Positions 9,730 through 17,258 of a stretch of 64,000 nt of DNA are shown piece after piece (the first letter of the stretch is position 1; each line of letters opens with the position of its first letter). Source of the stretch: Comamonadaceae bacterium UBA2121 (lineage in GTDB: Bacteria; Pseudomonadota; Gammaproteobacteria; Burkholderiales; Burkholderiaceae_C); the NCBI GenBank assembly GCA_002331385.1, contig DCYB01000013.1, forward strand, positions 338,937 through 402,936. The letters run 5' to 3'. The notes beneath the pieces were generated by a model. That model was not told the DNA's origin. It was given only the letters and a program-made list of their open reading frames with translations, and ran no database searches. Made by a program: the position numbers and the translations under genes.

Positions 9730-10773
9730 TTGGATAATATAAATATAGGAATAGATTGGACTAGCGCCATCAGTGAATCCCATCCCTGTGGCGAGAATCT
9801 GGAATTCGATCTGCAGTTTGCAGAGCTCGAATCGGCTTGCATTCACACGGCGGAGCAGCAATATGGGGCGACCGTCATTGCGGCCCAGGAACCTGATTGG
9901 TTACAGGTGCTCAAGCTCTCCACCGCGCTGTCCCAAAGAACGCGCGATCTGCGCGTGCTCTTGCCCCTGACGAGAGCGCTCACACGACTGCACGGGTTGC
10001 CCGGATTGCGCTTGGGCGTGCAAGCCATATGGGTCACGCTGTCCTCCTTCTGGGAATCCATGCATCCCCAATTGGTGCAAGATGGCGAACACGATCCGCA
10101 GGTGCGCTTCAGTGCGTTGAGCAATCTGGCCGATGACTTTGGTCTGGTCGCCGATCTACGGCAATGTACCGTGATCACCAGCGAACTGGGTGCCTGTACC
10201 GTACGCGACGTCGAGCGACTGCAAGAACAGGGAGAGATCGAGCTCAACGGGATCAACATCTCTGCCTCGGTGTTCGCCAGCGTGATCGACAAGTTTCAAC
10301 GGGGAGAGGACGCGGCGCAGGTTCAACTCCCCGGCCTGATTGAGCAAGATCTGCTCGCCATCCAGAAAATCTGCGGCGACCAACTGTCGGCGGAGCTGGC
10401 CCTCGATCTGGGGGCACTGCTGCGCCCGCTGCGCAAGGTGGTCAGGGCGCTGCTCGGCCCGCAGGCAGACGACGCGGGGGACGCTGACAGCGCCGGAGAG
10501 TCTGACCCGGGCAGTGCAACCTCCAACACGCCTCACGCAGCCCTCTCGCACAAAGCCATACACAGTCGCAAGGAGCTGATCCAACAACTCAGCGCGGCAT
10601 GCCGCTATCTGGAGACCCATGAGCCCAGCAACCCCGCACAGATGCTGATCCGGCGCGCCATCAAGGTCATGGATCTGGACTTCATGGATGTCCTGCGCGA
10701 GCTCGCCCCCGAAGGTCTCACGCAGGCCTCTTTCGTGACCGGCGTGACGGTCGCGGACAACGAACGGCATTGA
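9730..10773 (+). CDS. tssA: TssA (ImpA N-terminal domain) T6SS assembly protein
   Basis: 347 residues. The N-terminal ImpA domain (about residues 8-130) begins with the family pattern SHPCGENLEFD and contains the LPLTRALTRLHGLPGL stretch. TssA primes baseplate and sheath assembly in the cytoplasm. The C-terminal part (about 275-340, SRKELIQQLSAACRYLETHEPSNPAQMLIRRA) resembles the short TssA type ending in a VasJ/TssA1-like helical region. The start codon is TTG, directly preceded by GAGGTGA, and no better ATG exists nearby. Its stop overlaps the likely start of the fha gene. It is the first gene rightward from the divergent T6SS promoter. Confidence 0.93.
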   Translation: MDNINIGIDWTSAISESHPCGENLEFDLQFAELESACIHTAEQQYGATVIAAQEPDWLQVLKLSTALSQRTRDLRVLLPLTRALTRLHGLPGLRLGVQAIWVTLSSFWESMHPQLVQDGEHDPQVRFSALSNLADDFGLVADLRQCTVITSELGACTVRDVERLQEQGEIELNGINISASVFASVIDKFQRGEDAAQVQLPGLIEQDLLAIQKICGDQLSAELALDLGALLRPLRKVVRALLGPQADDAGDADSAGESDPGSATSNTPHAALSHKAIHSRKELIQQLSAACRYLETHEPSNPAQMLIRRAIKVMDLDFMDVLRELAPEGLTQASFVTGVTVADNERH

Positions 10774-12650
10774 CCGCCGAAACCAAGGTGCCGAACGTAC
10801 CTCCTTGCGACATGACAACGACTCCAATGAATGCTTCCACCAGATTCCTGCGCATTACCGCTCGCCTCATGCTGCCGGACGCGCAGCAGGACGATGTGGA
10901 GTACATCTTCGATGAGCGAGGCGGCTTGATCGGCCATGACGCCGAGTGCGAGCTGGCGCTGTTGCATGCACAGGGGGGCATATCCCGGGTTCATGGGCAG
11001 ATCCGCTGGGAGAACGACGCATTCCAGCTCATCAACCTGAGTCGTAACCAGCCGATTGCTCTCGAAACCCATCATCTCCCACCCGGCGCCAAATCGGCCA
11101 TTCGTCACGATCAGCAATGCGCCCTGGGCAACTATTTGCTCATCGTGGAGCTGTCGCATCCTGCCGATGTGCCTGCAGCACCCGTAGCCCCCGCTCCGGT
11201 CATCGAAGCCGTGTGCGTCTTGAACGACATCGAAGAAACTCAAGAAGTCGAGGAGGCACCGCCGCAAGCGGCCGGCAATGTCGACGCGCCCTCGCAGGTA
11301 CAAGAAGCGTCCCTTACGGAAACGCCTGAAACGCCAGTGGAGACTGGGGTGGATCGCCTCCCACCTGTCCCCATTGAGGAGCCCGCCTCCAGCCATACGC
11401 TCCCCGAAGAGCCATTGATACCAGAAGGCGTTTTTGACGATTTGTTGGGCCCGACAACACCCCAGGCAACCGTTTCCATTGCTTCCGGTGCACAACATAC
11501 CGAAAGCGCCGCGCTACTGGACAGTGGACCGTTTGCCGACTTGCTCAAAGACCAGCCACGCGTGACCATGGCCGATGCACCAGCGGCCAACCAATCAGCT
11601 TTTCCCACACAAGAACTCATCCCGGAGGATTTCAACCCGTTGGCCTTTGGAGGCGTCTCGGTACGCAACACGGACGACCCGCTCAAGGAAATCCAGGCGC
11701 TGGCAAACGAAAAAGAAGTTTGGCCCGAGCGCAGCGTCGACGCCATCTTTCAGCCGGGAGACGCGCCCATCTCCAACCTGACCCGTGACGTATTGGATAC
11801 GGCCGCCCATTCCGGCCTGACCGATACGCACGCCAGATTGGACCCATTACAGCTTTTCTCGGACAGCTCCGAGACGTCACCTATAGGCGAAATCGCGGAC
11901 ATGGACCCCTCAGTCGCCTCCGGGACAACCATGGGCGATCACCGCAGTGAACTGGGCTCGTATTTTCGTGCGCCGCGCGCATTGTCCGAGGCACCACCAT
12001 CGACCCCTACAGTGACGAAGGAACTGGAGCAGGAACTGGAGCAGGAAAGAGAAGAGAAATCATTGCCATCGCCCGCGCAGCCAGTCATTCCATCGATGGA
12101 ACCGGCACTTCCCGAAGCAACTCGCGCACAAACCAGCGAAGCCGCCACGACGACGTCGCCTGCCGAAAACACCTTGCTGGACGCATTCCGTAGCGGTGCT
12201 CAACTTACTGACGAACATGCGCCTTTCGAACTGACCCCGAAAATCCTGCATGCGCTGGGTGAAATGCTCCGCGAAACGGTGCAAGGCTGCATCGATCTGA
12301 CCCAAAGTCGCCCCGCCAATGCAACTGGCAAATTACCTCCAGGCCAAGGCACCGATGCCGCGCATGTGCTGTCACAGCTTCTGGCCAGCGTCGTGGACGA
12401 CAGCATCACCGGAACGGAAGCGATTCAGAACGCATTCCATGACATGCGTGTCAGCACGCAAGCCCAACACACCACCGCCCATTCCCGACGCGCCGCGCTG
12501 CTTGAAGAGCTGGCTCCGAGCGCCATTCTGGAACACGCCGGAGTGCAACTCGGAACCTCCCCGTTCGCATCCCCGCACAGAGCGCGCATTCTTTGGTCAA
12601 TTTATTGCGATCGCCACGCAGCGCTCTGCCACCAGCTTCGATCCAATTGA
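10770..12650 (+). CDS. tagH: FHA-domain T6SS accessory protein (TagH/Fha-like)
   Basis: 626 residues. An N-terminal forkhead-associated domain (about 25-135) has the core pattern ERGGLIGHDAECELAL...GISRVHGQI, where the conserved Gly, Ser and His bind phosphothreonine. A long acidic, proline- and glutamate-rich linker (about 140-455) is presumably disordered. A conserved C-terminal helical domain (about 470-620) resembles the T6SS FHA family C-terminus. In other systems Fha1 scaffolds assembly after phosphorylation by PpkA and reset by PppA, but neither enzyme is in this window. The start is uncertain: a TTG at 10770 overlaps the tssA stop, while ATGs at 10812 and 10827 lack clear ribosome binding sites. 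Co-transcribed with tssA. Confidence 0.85.
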   Translation: MTAETKVPNVPPCDMTTTPMNASTRFLRITARLMLPDAQQDDVEYIFDERGGLIGHDAECELALLHAQGGISRVHGQIRWENDAFQLINLSRNQPIALETHHLPPGAKSAIRHDQQCALGNYLLIVELSHPADVPAAPVAPAPVIEAVCVLNDIEETQEVEEAPPQAAGNVDAPSQVQEASLTETPETPVETGVDRLPPVPIEEPASSHTLPEEPLIPEGVFDDLLGPTTPQATVSIASGAQHTESAALLDSGPFADLLKDQPRVTMADAPAANQSAFPTQELIPEDFNPLAFGGVSVRNTDDPLKEIQALANEKEVWPERSVDAIFQPGDAPISNLTRDVLDTAAHSGLTDTHARLDPLQLFSDSSETSPIGEIADMDPSVASGTTMGDHRSELGSYFRAPRALSEAPPSTPTVTKELEQELEQEREEKSLPSPAQPVIPSMEPALPEATRAQTSEAATTTSPAENTLLDAFRSGAQLTDEHAPFELTPKILHALGEMLRETVQGCIDLTQSRPANATGKLPPGQGTDAAHVLSQLLASVVDDSITGTEAIQNAFHDMRVSTQAQHTTAHSRRAALLEELAPSAILEHAGVQLGTSPFASPHRARILWSIYCDRHAALCHQLRSN

Positions 12651-12810
12651 CCATCCGCACCATGGTCCCCCTCGAAATAGCACACCCGGTCAGGCCAACA
12701 TTTTCGAAAGATTTTTCCAGGCGATGAGGTTTTGATATTCTGGCGCGAGGGGAAAAGCAGTAACCGCATATTCCACGCATGGGCCTGTTATCACAGTCAA
12801 TGAAATTCCA

Positions 12811-12830
12811 GCCGCGTCTGGCCGCGTCTG
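12811..12830. repeat. Tandem duplicate of a 10-mer
   Basis: GCCGCGTCTG occurs twice in direct contact, a GC-rich island inside an AT-rich spacer. It is too short to call a mobile-element scar. Confidence 0.6.
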
Positions 12831-13139
12831 CGGTGAACTGTGCAGGCATCTCATTTTGACCTATCCATCCAGCTTGCATGACAAGGAATACACAATCGCC
12901 GAACAATGCCGCCCGCGCGATCAGAACGCATTTTTGCAGAATTCTTAAAATGCGATCGAAAATATATAGTCAAATAATATCAATTCCAAGACAGCGTGCG
13001 CATTTCGCAATCGAGCCACCTTTCGTGGAGCATTCATTCCTCTGAACCATAAGAATTCAATATTCAATATATATCCCCAATATCAAAAATCTTACCCATC
13101 AGCGAGGAATATTCCCCCCACTGATTTATCAACATCCTG

Positions 13140-13170
13140 TTGACGACCCTCTCCCCACCCAAGTTACATT
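13140..13170 (+). promoter_or_regulatory. Possible promoter for the first small paralogue
   Basis: TTGACG (13140-13145) is a five-of-six match to a -35 box. TACATT (13165-13170) is a four-of-six -10 match after 19 bp, or TTACAT after 18 bp. It lies 24 bp before the ATG, so the 5' leader would be short. Confidence 0.3.
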
Positions 13171-13193
13171 GCAACATCGAACAGGAGAAAATC

Positions 13194-13409
13194 ATGATGA
13201 TTGCATTGCTTCAAAGAATAGCGGCTCATGACGGAGATAAGGTGTGTCTGGCAGATTCGGAAGTTTATGCGTTCAGAAAATTGCATGCAGCCGGATTTAT
13301 TATTGCGGACTTTTTGGCGCATCGACAACACAATGAATCCATGGTGTACCGCATTACCGAATATGGACGTATCGCACTGATGCTTAGCACCAAAGAATTC
13401 AAGGGATGA
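13194..13409 (+). CDS. Small winged-helix-like hypothetical protein, copy A
   Basis: 71 residues, no recognised family. AGGAG lies six bases before the ATG at 13194 (nine before a second ATG at 13197). The sequence opens MMIALLQRI and has a central helix-like part ending KLHAAGFIIADF. It closes with MVYRITEYGRIAL, which resembles the wing and last helix of MarR- and PadR-type winged-helix proteins (Y-x-[IVL]-T-x-x-G-x-x-A-L). It is paralogous to the gene at 14064: about 26 of 66 aligned positions are identical without gaps by hand alignment. Codon use is AT-richer than the flanking T6SS genes, which suggests acquisition by transfer. The function is unknown. A DNA-binding or T6SS-linked role is only inference from shape and position. 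Confidence 0.75.
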   Translation: MMIALLQRIAAHDGDKVCLADSEVYAFRKLHAAGFIIADFLAHRQHNESMVYRITEYGRIALMLSTKEFKG

Positions 13410-13850
13410 TTCACATCCCCAAAGTTGAAAAAAAACCATCCCCTAAAATCGAAAACATACGAAATTTTTTTCCGTTTCAAGGCAAGGCAGCCACTGCTAT
13501 CCCCGGAGGCTCCATGACAGCACAGTATTTATTTCTCAAGCGCATCAAGGCTGGACGCGCAATTCGACCGGCTTGGTGATCTCTCTCGAATTCCCGAACT
13601 TGGCTTCGTCAAGCGAACCATCAAGGCAAATCAGCCTTGCTAAAAAGACATCACCCGAGAAGTCGATACAACTTCGGCAGCAGGGATGCTTCAGGCGCTT
13701 CGTTGGCTGATCGCCATAGGAGCAATCAGCAGGTAGAAAGTCTCTTGGACCCAATCAACCTGAATGATGCCACCTGCTTACCTTAGTCCCATTCCATCAT
13801 TCACCAAGCACAGGTGATCGAAAAAAGCAAACTCACATTGAAAAATTAAA
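13410..13850. other. Intergenic stretch between the two small paralogues
   Basis: No supported gene. A GGAGG at 13505-13509 precedes an ATG at 13514, but the frame ends after 21 codons (13579). It may be the stub of a decayed gene or chance. A 69-codon minus-strand frame (13545-13754) has no ribosome binding site and no recognisable motif. The stretch is moderately AT-rich. Confidence 0.45.
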
Positions 13851-13884
13851 TTGTCAACGAATCGTTAACCGATTCGTATAAAAT
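13851..13884 (+). promoter_or_regulatory. MerR-like promoter/operator: dyad filling a 20 bp spacer
   Basis: TTGTCA (13851-13856, five of six to the -35 consensus) and TATAAA (13877-13882) are 20 bp apart. A perfect 8 bp inverted repeat, ACGAATCG and CGATTCGT (13857-13864 and 13870-13877), separated by TTAAC, fills that spacer. An over-long 19-20 bp spacer occupied by a dyad is the known layout of promoters activated by MerR-family regulators. The next gene downstream is the small paralogue at 14064, with a leader of about 170 nt. Confidence 0.5.
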
Positions 13885-14063
13885 GCGTCCGAGGTGGTCC
13901 AACGACTACCTGCGGCGCAATAGGAGATAGGAATTACGCTTGGTGCAAATATAGTATTAATGCAATCTTGATCACTGACAGATTACGCCCCGCGGGCTGC
14001 TCAACAAAAATTAACCCATTCTACGGACTCATATGATACGCATCCATCCCCCAGGAGTCGATC

Positions 14064-14276
14064 ATGCCACTTCATCTACTTCAACGAATATCCGAGAACA
14101 ACGGAAGTGATATACCGCTATCCGACTCCGATATAGAGAAATTGAAAGTTCTCCACTCCGTAGGTTTTGTCATAGCGGAATTCAAGGACAGCCCCACCTG
14201 CTCTGGCTCCATTGTTTATAAAGTCACCGAATTCGGAAAACTGGCATTGAGTTTAAAATTCAACGACACGGATTAG
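14064..14276 (+). CDS. Small winged-helix-like hypothetical protein, copy B
   Basis: 70 residues, paralogue of the protein encoded at 13194. AGGAG is six bases before the ATG, and both copies share the pattern AGGAG-N3-ATC-ATG. Shared residues include LLQRI near the start, the LH-x-x-GF-[IV]-IA-[DE]-F core and the closing VY-[RK]-[IV]-TE-[YF]-G-[RK]-[IL]-AL segment. The variable block between them (DSPTCSGS here, AHRQHNES in copy A) looks like the wing tip. Codon use is AT-rich. A dyad-containing promoter lies about 180 bp upstream. No family name can be given. The duplication with divergence argues that the frame is genuinely translated. Confidence 0.75.
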   Translation: MPLHLLQRISENNGSDIPLSDSDIEKLKVLHSVGFVIAEFKDSPTCSGSIVYKVTEFGKLALSLKFNDTD

Positions 14277-14796
14277 GATTTCCACTTTTCACCAAAGGAG
14301 ATGCCAGGCAGATGCGAGAAGCGCATGTTCAGCAATCCCTGCCGCACACGATTCGTGCCTCCAGATTACCGGCCATATCTCGCCGCGAAGTCATCCTGAT
14401 GCTGCGCCACACGCTGATTTGAACGCTGCGGCGAAAAAGGGTGGGAACTGTTCGGTCATTGAATCACTCCAGCCTCAAATCAATCCCCAATCTCTGTTGA
14501 ATACCGATATTCTTGGTCGATAATCGATTCCATCGCCGCGAAACGGATCTCCCGCGGGCTCACTCCGCCTCTTCAAAAAACACTGCGCAAGCACCAGCAT
14601 GCCTCTGGGTGCACAATACGGTCCACGCCTATCCCGAAACTGCGTCGCTTGCACTGTGCTCTTGCTTGCCCGCATGACCGCGACCATCGGGAACGACACA
14701 ATCTTCAGGTAGTGCCCCGCGGACACGACCGTCTCACAAGAAAAAACCAGCATCTTTGGGCTTTGAGGGGCGCCTGCCCGGCTATCCAACCGCTGT
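14277..14796. other. Intergenic stretch before dusA
   Basis: No supported gene. Short frames occur on both strands, including one of 109 codons on the minus strand (14475-14804) that overlaps the dusA start and has neither a ribosome binding site nor neighbour-like codon use. GC rises again toward dusA. A hairpin terminator was not evident. Confidence 0.45.
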
Positions 14797-15837
14797 ATGA
14801 ACACTGAATTCCGAGAACACCATCAACCAGATCCATCCCTTTGGCGCATGTCCGTTGCGCCGATGATGGATTGGACAGATCGCCACTGCCGTTACTTTCA
14901 CCGGCTGCTGACCCAGCACGCCCTGCTCTATACCGAGATGGTGACCACAGGTGCGCTGCTGCATGGAGATGTGGAACGCCATTTGCGTTTTGATGCGGCT
15001 GAGCATCCTGTGGCATTGCAACTGGGCGGGAGCGAGCCAGCGGATCTGGCGCACAGTGCGCGGCTGGGGGAGCAATGGGGTTATGACGAGATCAATCTGA
15101 ACTGCGGCTGCCCGAGCGAGCGTGTGCAGCGCGGCGCGTTTGGCGCTTGCCTGATGAATGAACCGCAATTGGTCGCGGACTGCGTCAAGGCGATGGTCGA
15201 CGTGGTGGATGTGCCGGTGACGGTCAAGCACCGCATTGGCATTGACAAGATCGAGAACTATGCCTTTATGCGGGATTTTGTCGGTACGGTGGCGAACGCA
15301 GGCTGCTCGGTGTTCATCGTGCATGCGCGCAATGCGTGGCTCAAAGGACTGTCGCCCAAGGAAAACCGCGAGATTCCGCCGCTGCGCTATGACGTGGTGG
15401 GACAGTTGAAGCAGGAATTTGCGCACCTCACCATCGCGATCAACGGTGGTTTTGCGACGGATGACGCAGTGCTTGCGCAGTTGGATCACGTCGATGGCGT
15501 GATGGTGGGACGTGAGGCCTATCACAACCCCTGGTGGCTCGCGCGCTGGGATTCCGCGTTTTATGGCGCGCCTGATCGTGCATTGACACGCGAAGGTGTG
15601 GAAGAAGCGATGGTGGAATATATGGAGCGCGAGGCGGCCCAGCATGGTACGCACTGGTATTCGGTTGCGCGCCACATGCTCGGCTTGCGCAATGGTCTGC
15701 CCGGGGCGCGACGCTGGCGTCAGGTATGGAGTGACCACCGCCTCAAGCATCTGCCAGCGCGGGATGTCATGCAACTGGCGCGCACCAAACCGTCCAGAGT
15801 GGTGGAAACGGATGTGGTCGACGCCGTCCAGGTTTGA
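14797..15837 (+). CDS. dusA: tRNA-dihydrouridine(20/20a) synthase DusA
   Basis: 346 residues, the normal length. It reduces uridine 20/20a in tRNA with FMN and NADPH. The TIM-barrel start VAPMMDWTDRHCRYFHRLL, the TEM segment at the end of the second strand, and INLNCGCPSERVQRGAFGACLM (cysteines at residues 103 and 105, with GCPS as the family signature) match the DusA subfamily more closely than DusB or DusC. VKHRIGID and INGGF complete the FMN phosphate site. No strong ribosome binding site is visible. It stands alone, between the small-gene interval and an alarmone-synthetase-domain gene on the same strand. Confidence 0.93.
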   Translation: MNTEFREHHQPDPSLWRMSVAPMMDWTDRHCRYFHRLLTQHALLYTEMVTTGALLHGDVERHLRFDAAEHPVALQLGGSEPADLAHSARLGEQWGYDEINLNCGCPSERVQRGAFGACLMNEPQLVADCVKAMVDVVDVPVTVKHRIGIDKIENYAFMRDFVGTVANAGCSVFIVHARNAWLKGLSPKENREIPPLRYDVVGQLKQEFAHLTIAINGGFATDDAVLAQLDHVDGVMVGREAYHNPWWLARWDSAFYGAPDRALTREGVEEAMVEYMEREAAQHGTHWYSVARHMLGLRNGLPGARRWRQVWSDHRLKHLPARDVMQLARTKPSRVVETDVVDAVQV

Positions 15838-15977
15838 CACTCCACAAAAACGGGTGGGATGCGTGTTTCTCCTACGTCTGTCTGCCGCCTGACGACTCCT
15901 GCATGGTCTAGCATTCCACCTTGGTGCGACTGCGCTGCATGACGCGCGCGGGTGCCAATTCCGGAATTGAATTGCGC

Positions 15978-17075
15978 ATGACTGTGAACTTGGCCCATGA
16001 CAGTGACCTGACGGCCGAAGAGGCGGAATTCCGCGCGTACTACGCGCGTGAACTGCCGGTGCTGGAGCATGCCTGCGCCTTTTATATGGCGCTGCTGCAG
16101 TCGGTGCTCTCCAAAGCGGGCACGCTGGAGATTTCCAAGATTGAAGGCCGCGTGAAAGAGCGCGACGAGTGTCTGCGCAAATTTTCGCGCAAGTACCGCT
16201 CGACGCTCGAAGAAGCGGACCTCAGCTACCTCATCCAGGACTACATCACCGACCTCATCGGTCTGCGCGTGGTTTGCCTGTACGAGGACGAACTGGAACA
16301 GGTCGCCGGCATGGTGCGCTCGCATTTTGACGTGATTGACGTGACCGACAAGGTGAGCGCGGTGGAAAGCACCGAAGCGTCATTTGGCTACAAAGGACTG
16401 CACCTCGACCTGCGTCTGAACGCAGAACAGGCCTGCCTGCCCGAAAACAAGGCCTACGCGCACATTCCTTTCGAATTGCAGGTGCGCACGATCATCCAGG
16501 ATTCCTGGAGCGTGCTGGACCACAAGATCAAGTACAAAAAGTCCATTCCCGCCGAGCTGAAGCGGCGCATCAACGTGTTGTCGGCGCTGTTCGAGCTGGC
16601 TGACCGCGAGTTCCGTCAGATTCGGGACGCCACTGCGGCCGAGTTGTTGCATGCCGCCGAGGAATTGGACGACGAAGCCGGGCATGACAGCGCACACTTG
16701 GAGCACTCCACGGCCAAGTCGCCCGCAAGCGAATTGAACGCGTTCACCTTCCTGAAGATCGCCAATCACTTCTTCAAGGAGTTCGAGTTCGAGCCCCACA
16801 AGGTGGATATGTTCGTGGACGATGTGCGCGCCTGGTCGCCCGGAATCACGCGCGCGCGCTTCAATGAACTGATGCGAGAGAACATTGGCTCCGTCAAGCG
16901 CTATAAGCAGCATTTCGACGAACAGAATCCGGGAAGTAGTTTCAATCCGTACACGGTGATGCGGCACTGCCTCTATTTGGGAGACAAGACCACGTTCCGG
17001 CGCGCGTTGCGCAACAGTTCGCGCGAGGCGTTCGAATCGTGGCTCCTAACCAACACCCCAGTCCAGAATCTGTAG
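15978..17075 (+). CDS. RelA/SpoT synthetase-domain protein (small alarmone synthetase-like)
   Basis: 365 residues from the ATG at 15978. A TTG at 15921 and an ATG at 15939 are in-frame alternatives without better ribosome binding sites. Residues about 35-225 form a (p)ppGpp-synthetase fold: a basic RVKERDECLRKFSRKY segment, DLIGLRVVCLYEDEL, YKGLHLDL and FELQVRTIIQDSWSVLDHKIKYK. The Glu-Leu-Gln-x-Arg-Thr and the HKxKYK motifs match the GTP-binding and catalytic region. There is no HD hydrolase domain and no TGS or ACT domain, so it is not a full RelA or SpoT. The C-terminal 110 residues are helical and unrecognised. Whether it makes ppGpp, pGpp or a toxic (p)ppApp cannot be judged from sequence. 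Confidence 0.85.
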   Translation: MTVNLAHDSDLTAEEAEFRAYYARELPVLEHACAFYMALLQSVLSKAGTLEISKIEGRVKERDECLRKFSRKYRSTLEEADLSYLIQDYITDLIGLRVVCLYEDELEQVAGMVRSHFDVIDVTDKVSAVESTEASFGYKGLHLDLRLNAEQACLPENKAYAHIPFELQVRTIIQDSWSVLDHKIKYKKSIPAELKRRINVLSALFELADREFRQIRDATAAELLHAAEELDDEAGHDSAHLEHSTAKSPASELNAFTFLKIANHFFKEFEFEPHKVDMFVDDVRAWSPGITRARFNELMRENIGSVKRYKQHFDEQNPGSSFNPYTVMRHCLYLGDKTTFRRALRNSSREAFESWLLTNTPVQNL

Positions 17076-17106
17076 GATCGACATTTATTCTTCTAATTAA
17101 CACCCT

Positions 17107-17130
17107 CTGACAATAGTTTGCAATTGTCAG
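17107..17130. repeat. Inverted repeat between the synthetase-domain gene and phaZ
   Basis: Perfect 8 bp arms, CTGACAAT and ATTGTCAG, separated by 8 bases. No T-run follows, so an operator or weak hairpin is more likely than an intrinsic terminator. Confidence 0.4.
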
Positions 17131-17195
17131 ACGGGGCGCGACACAAATCTCCCTCTGAAACTCGTTTCACTAATGCTGGTAGGTGATTTCACTGT

Positions 17196-17237
17196 CTGAC
17201 GATGGTCAAAAAGCCCTGCTATATTGTGCAGTGCAAC
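17196..17237 (+). promoter_or_regulatory. Likely phaZ promoter with TGCA-type operator
   Basis: CTGACG (17196-17201) and TATATT (17220-17225) are 18 bp apart. Overlapping and following the -10 box is TTGTGCAGTGCAAC (17224-17237), an imperfect dyad built of TGCA units. PHA-responsive PhaR repressors bind TGC-rich dyads in several proteobacteria, so control by PHA granule status is plausible. Confidence 0.35.
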
Positions 17238-17258
17238 ATAACTGAGGCAATCCAACAG

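Larger units (their letters stand above)
12651..13193. other. Gene-poor AT-rich interval after the T6SS fha gene
   Basis: No reading frame here has the codon bias of the neighbours. The interval becomes progressively AT-richer toward 13100. It contains a short tandem repeat (12811-12830) and a weak promoter candidate near its right end. No hairpin with a T-run, tRNA or transposase fragment was recognised. Confidence 0.5.

Noticed and set aside
13514..13579. 21-codon frame with GGAGG upstream
   Set aside because: Too short and unique, with no paralogue or recognisable motif; could be a decayed gene start.
13545..13754. 69-codon minus-strand frame between the small paralogues
   Set aside because: No ribosome binding site, no family resemblance, no support from duplication.
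14290..14420. Possible remnant of a transposase or other gene on the minus strand
   Set aside because: The translated pieces are interrupted by stops and I could not match them to a named family with confidence.
14475..14804. 109-codon minus-strand frame overlapping the dusA start
   Set aside because: No ribosome binding site and codon use unlike neighbours; likely chance.
17107..17130. Inverted repeat as an intrinsic terminator for the synthetase-domain gene
   Set aside because: No T-run follows; listed only as a repeat.
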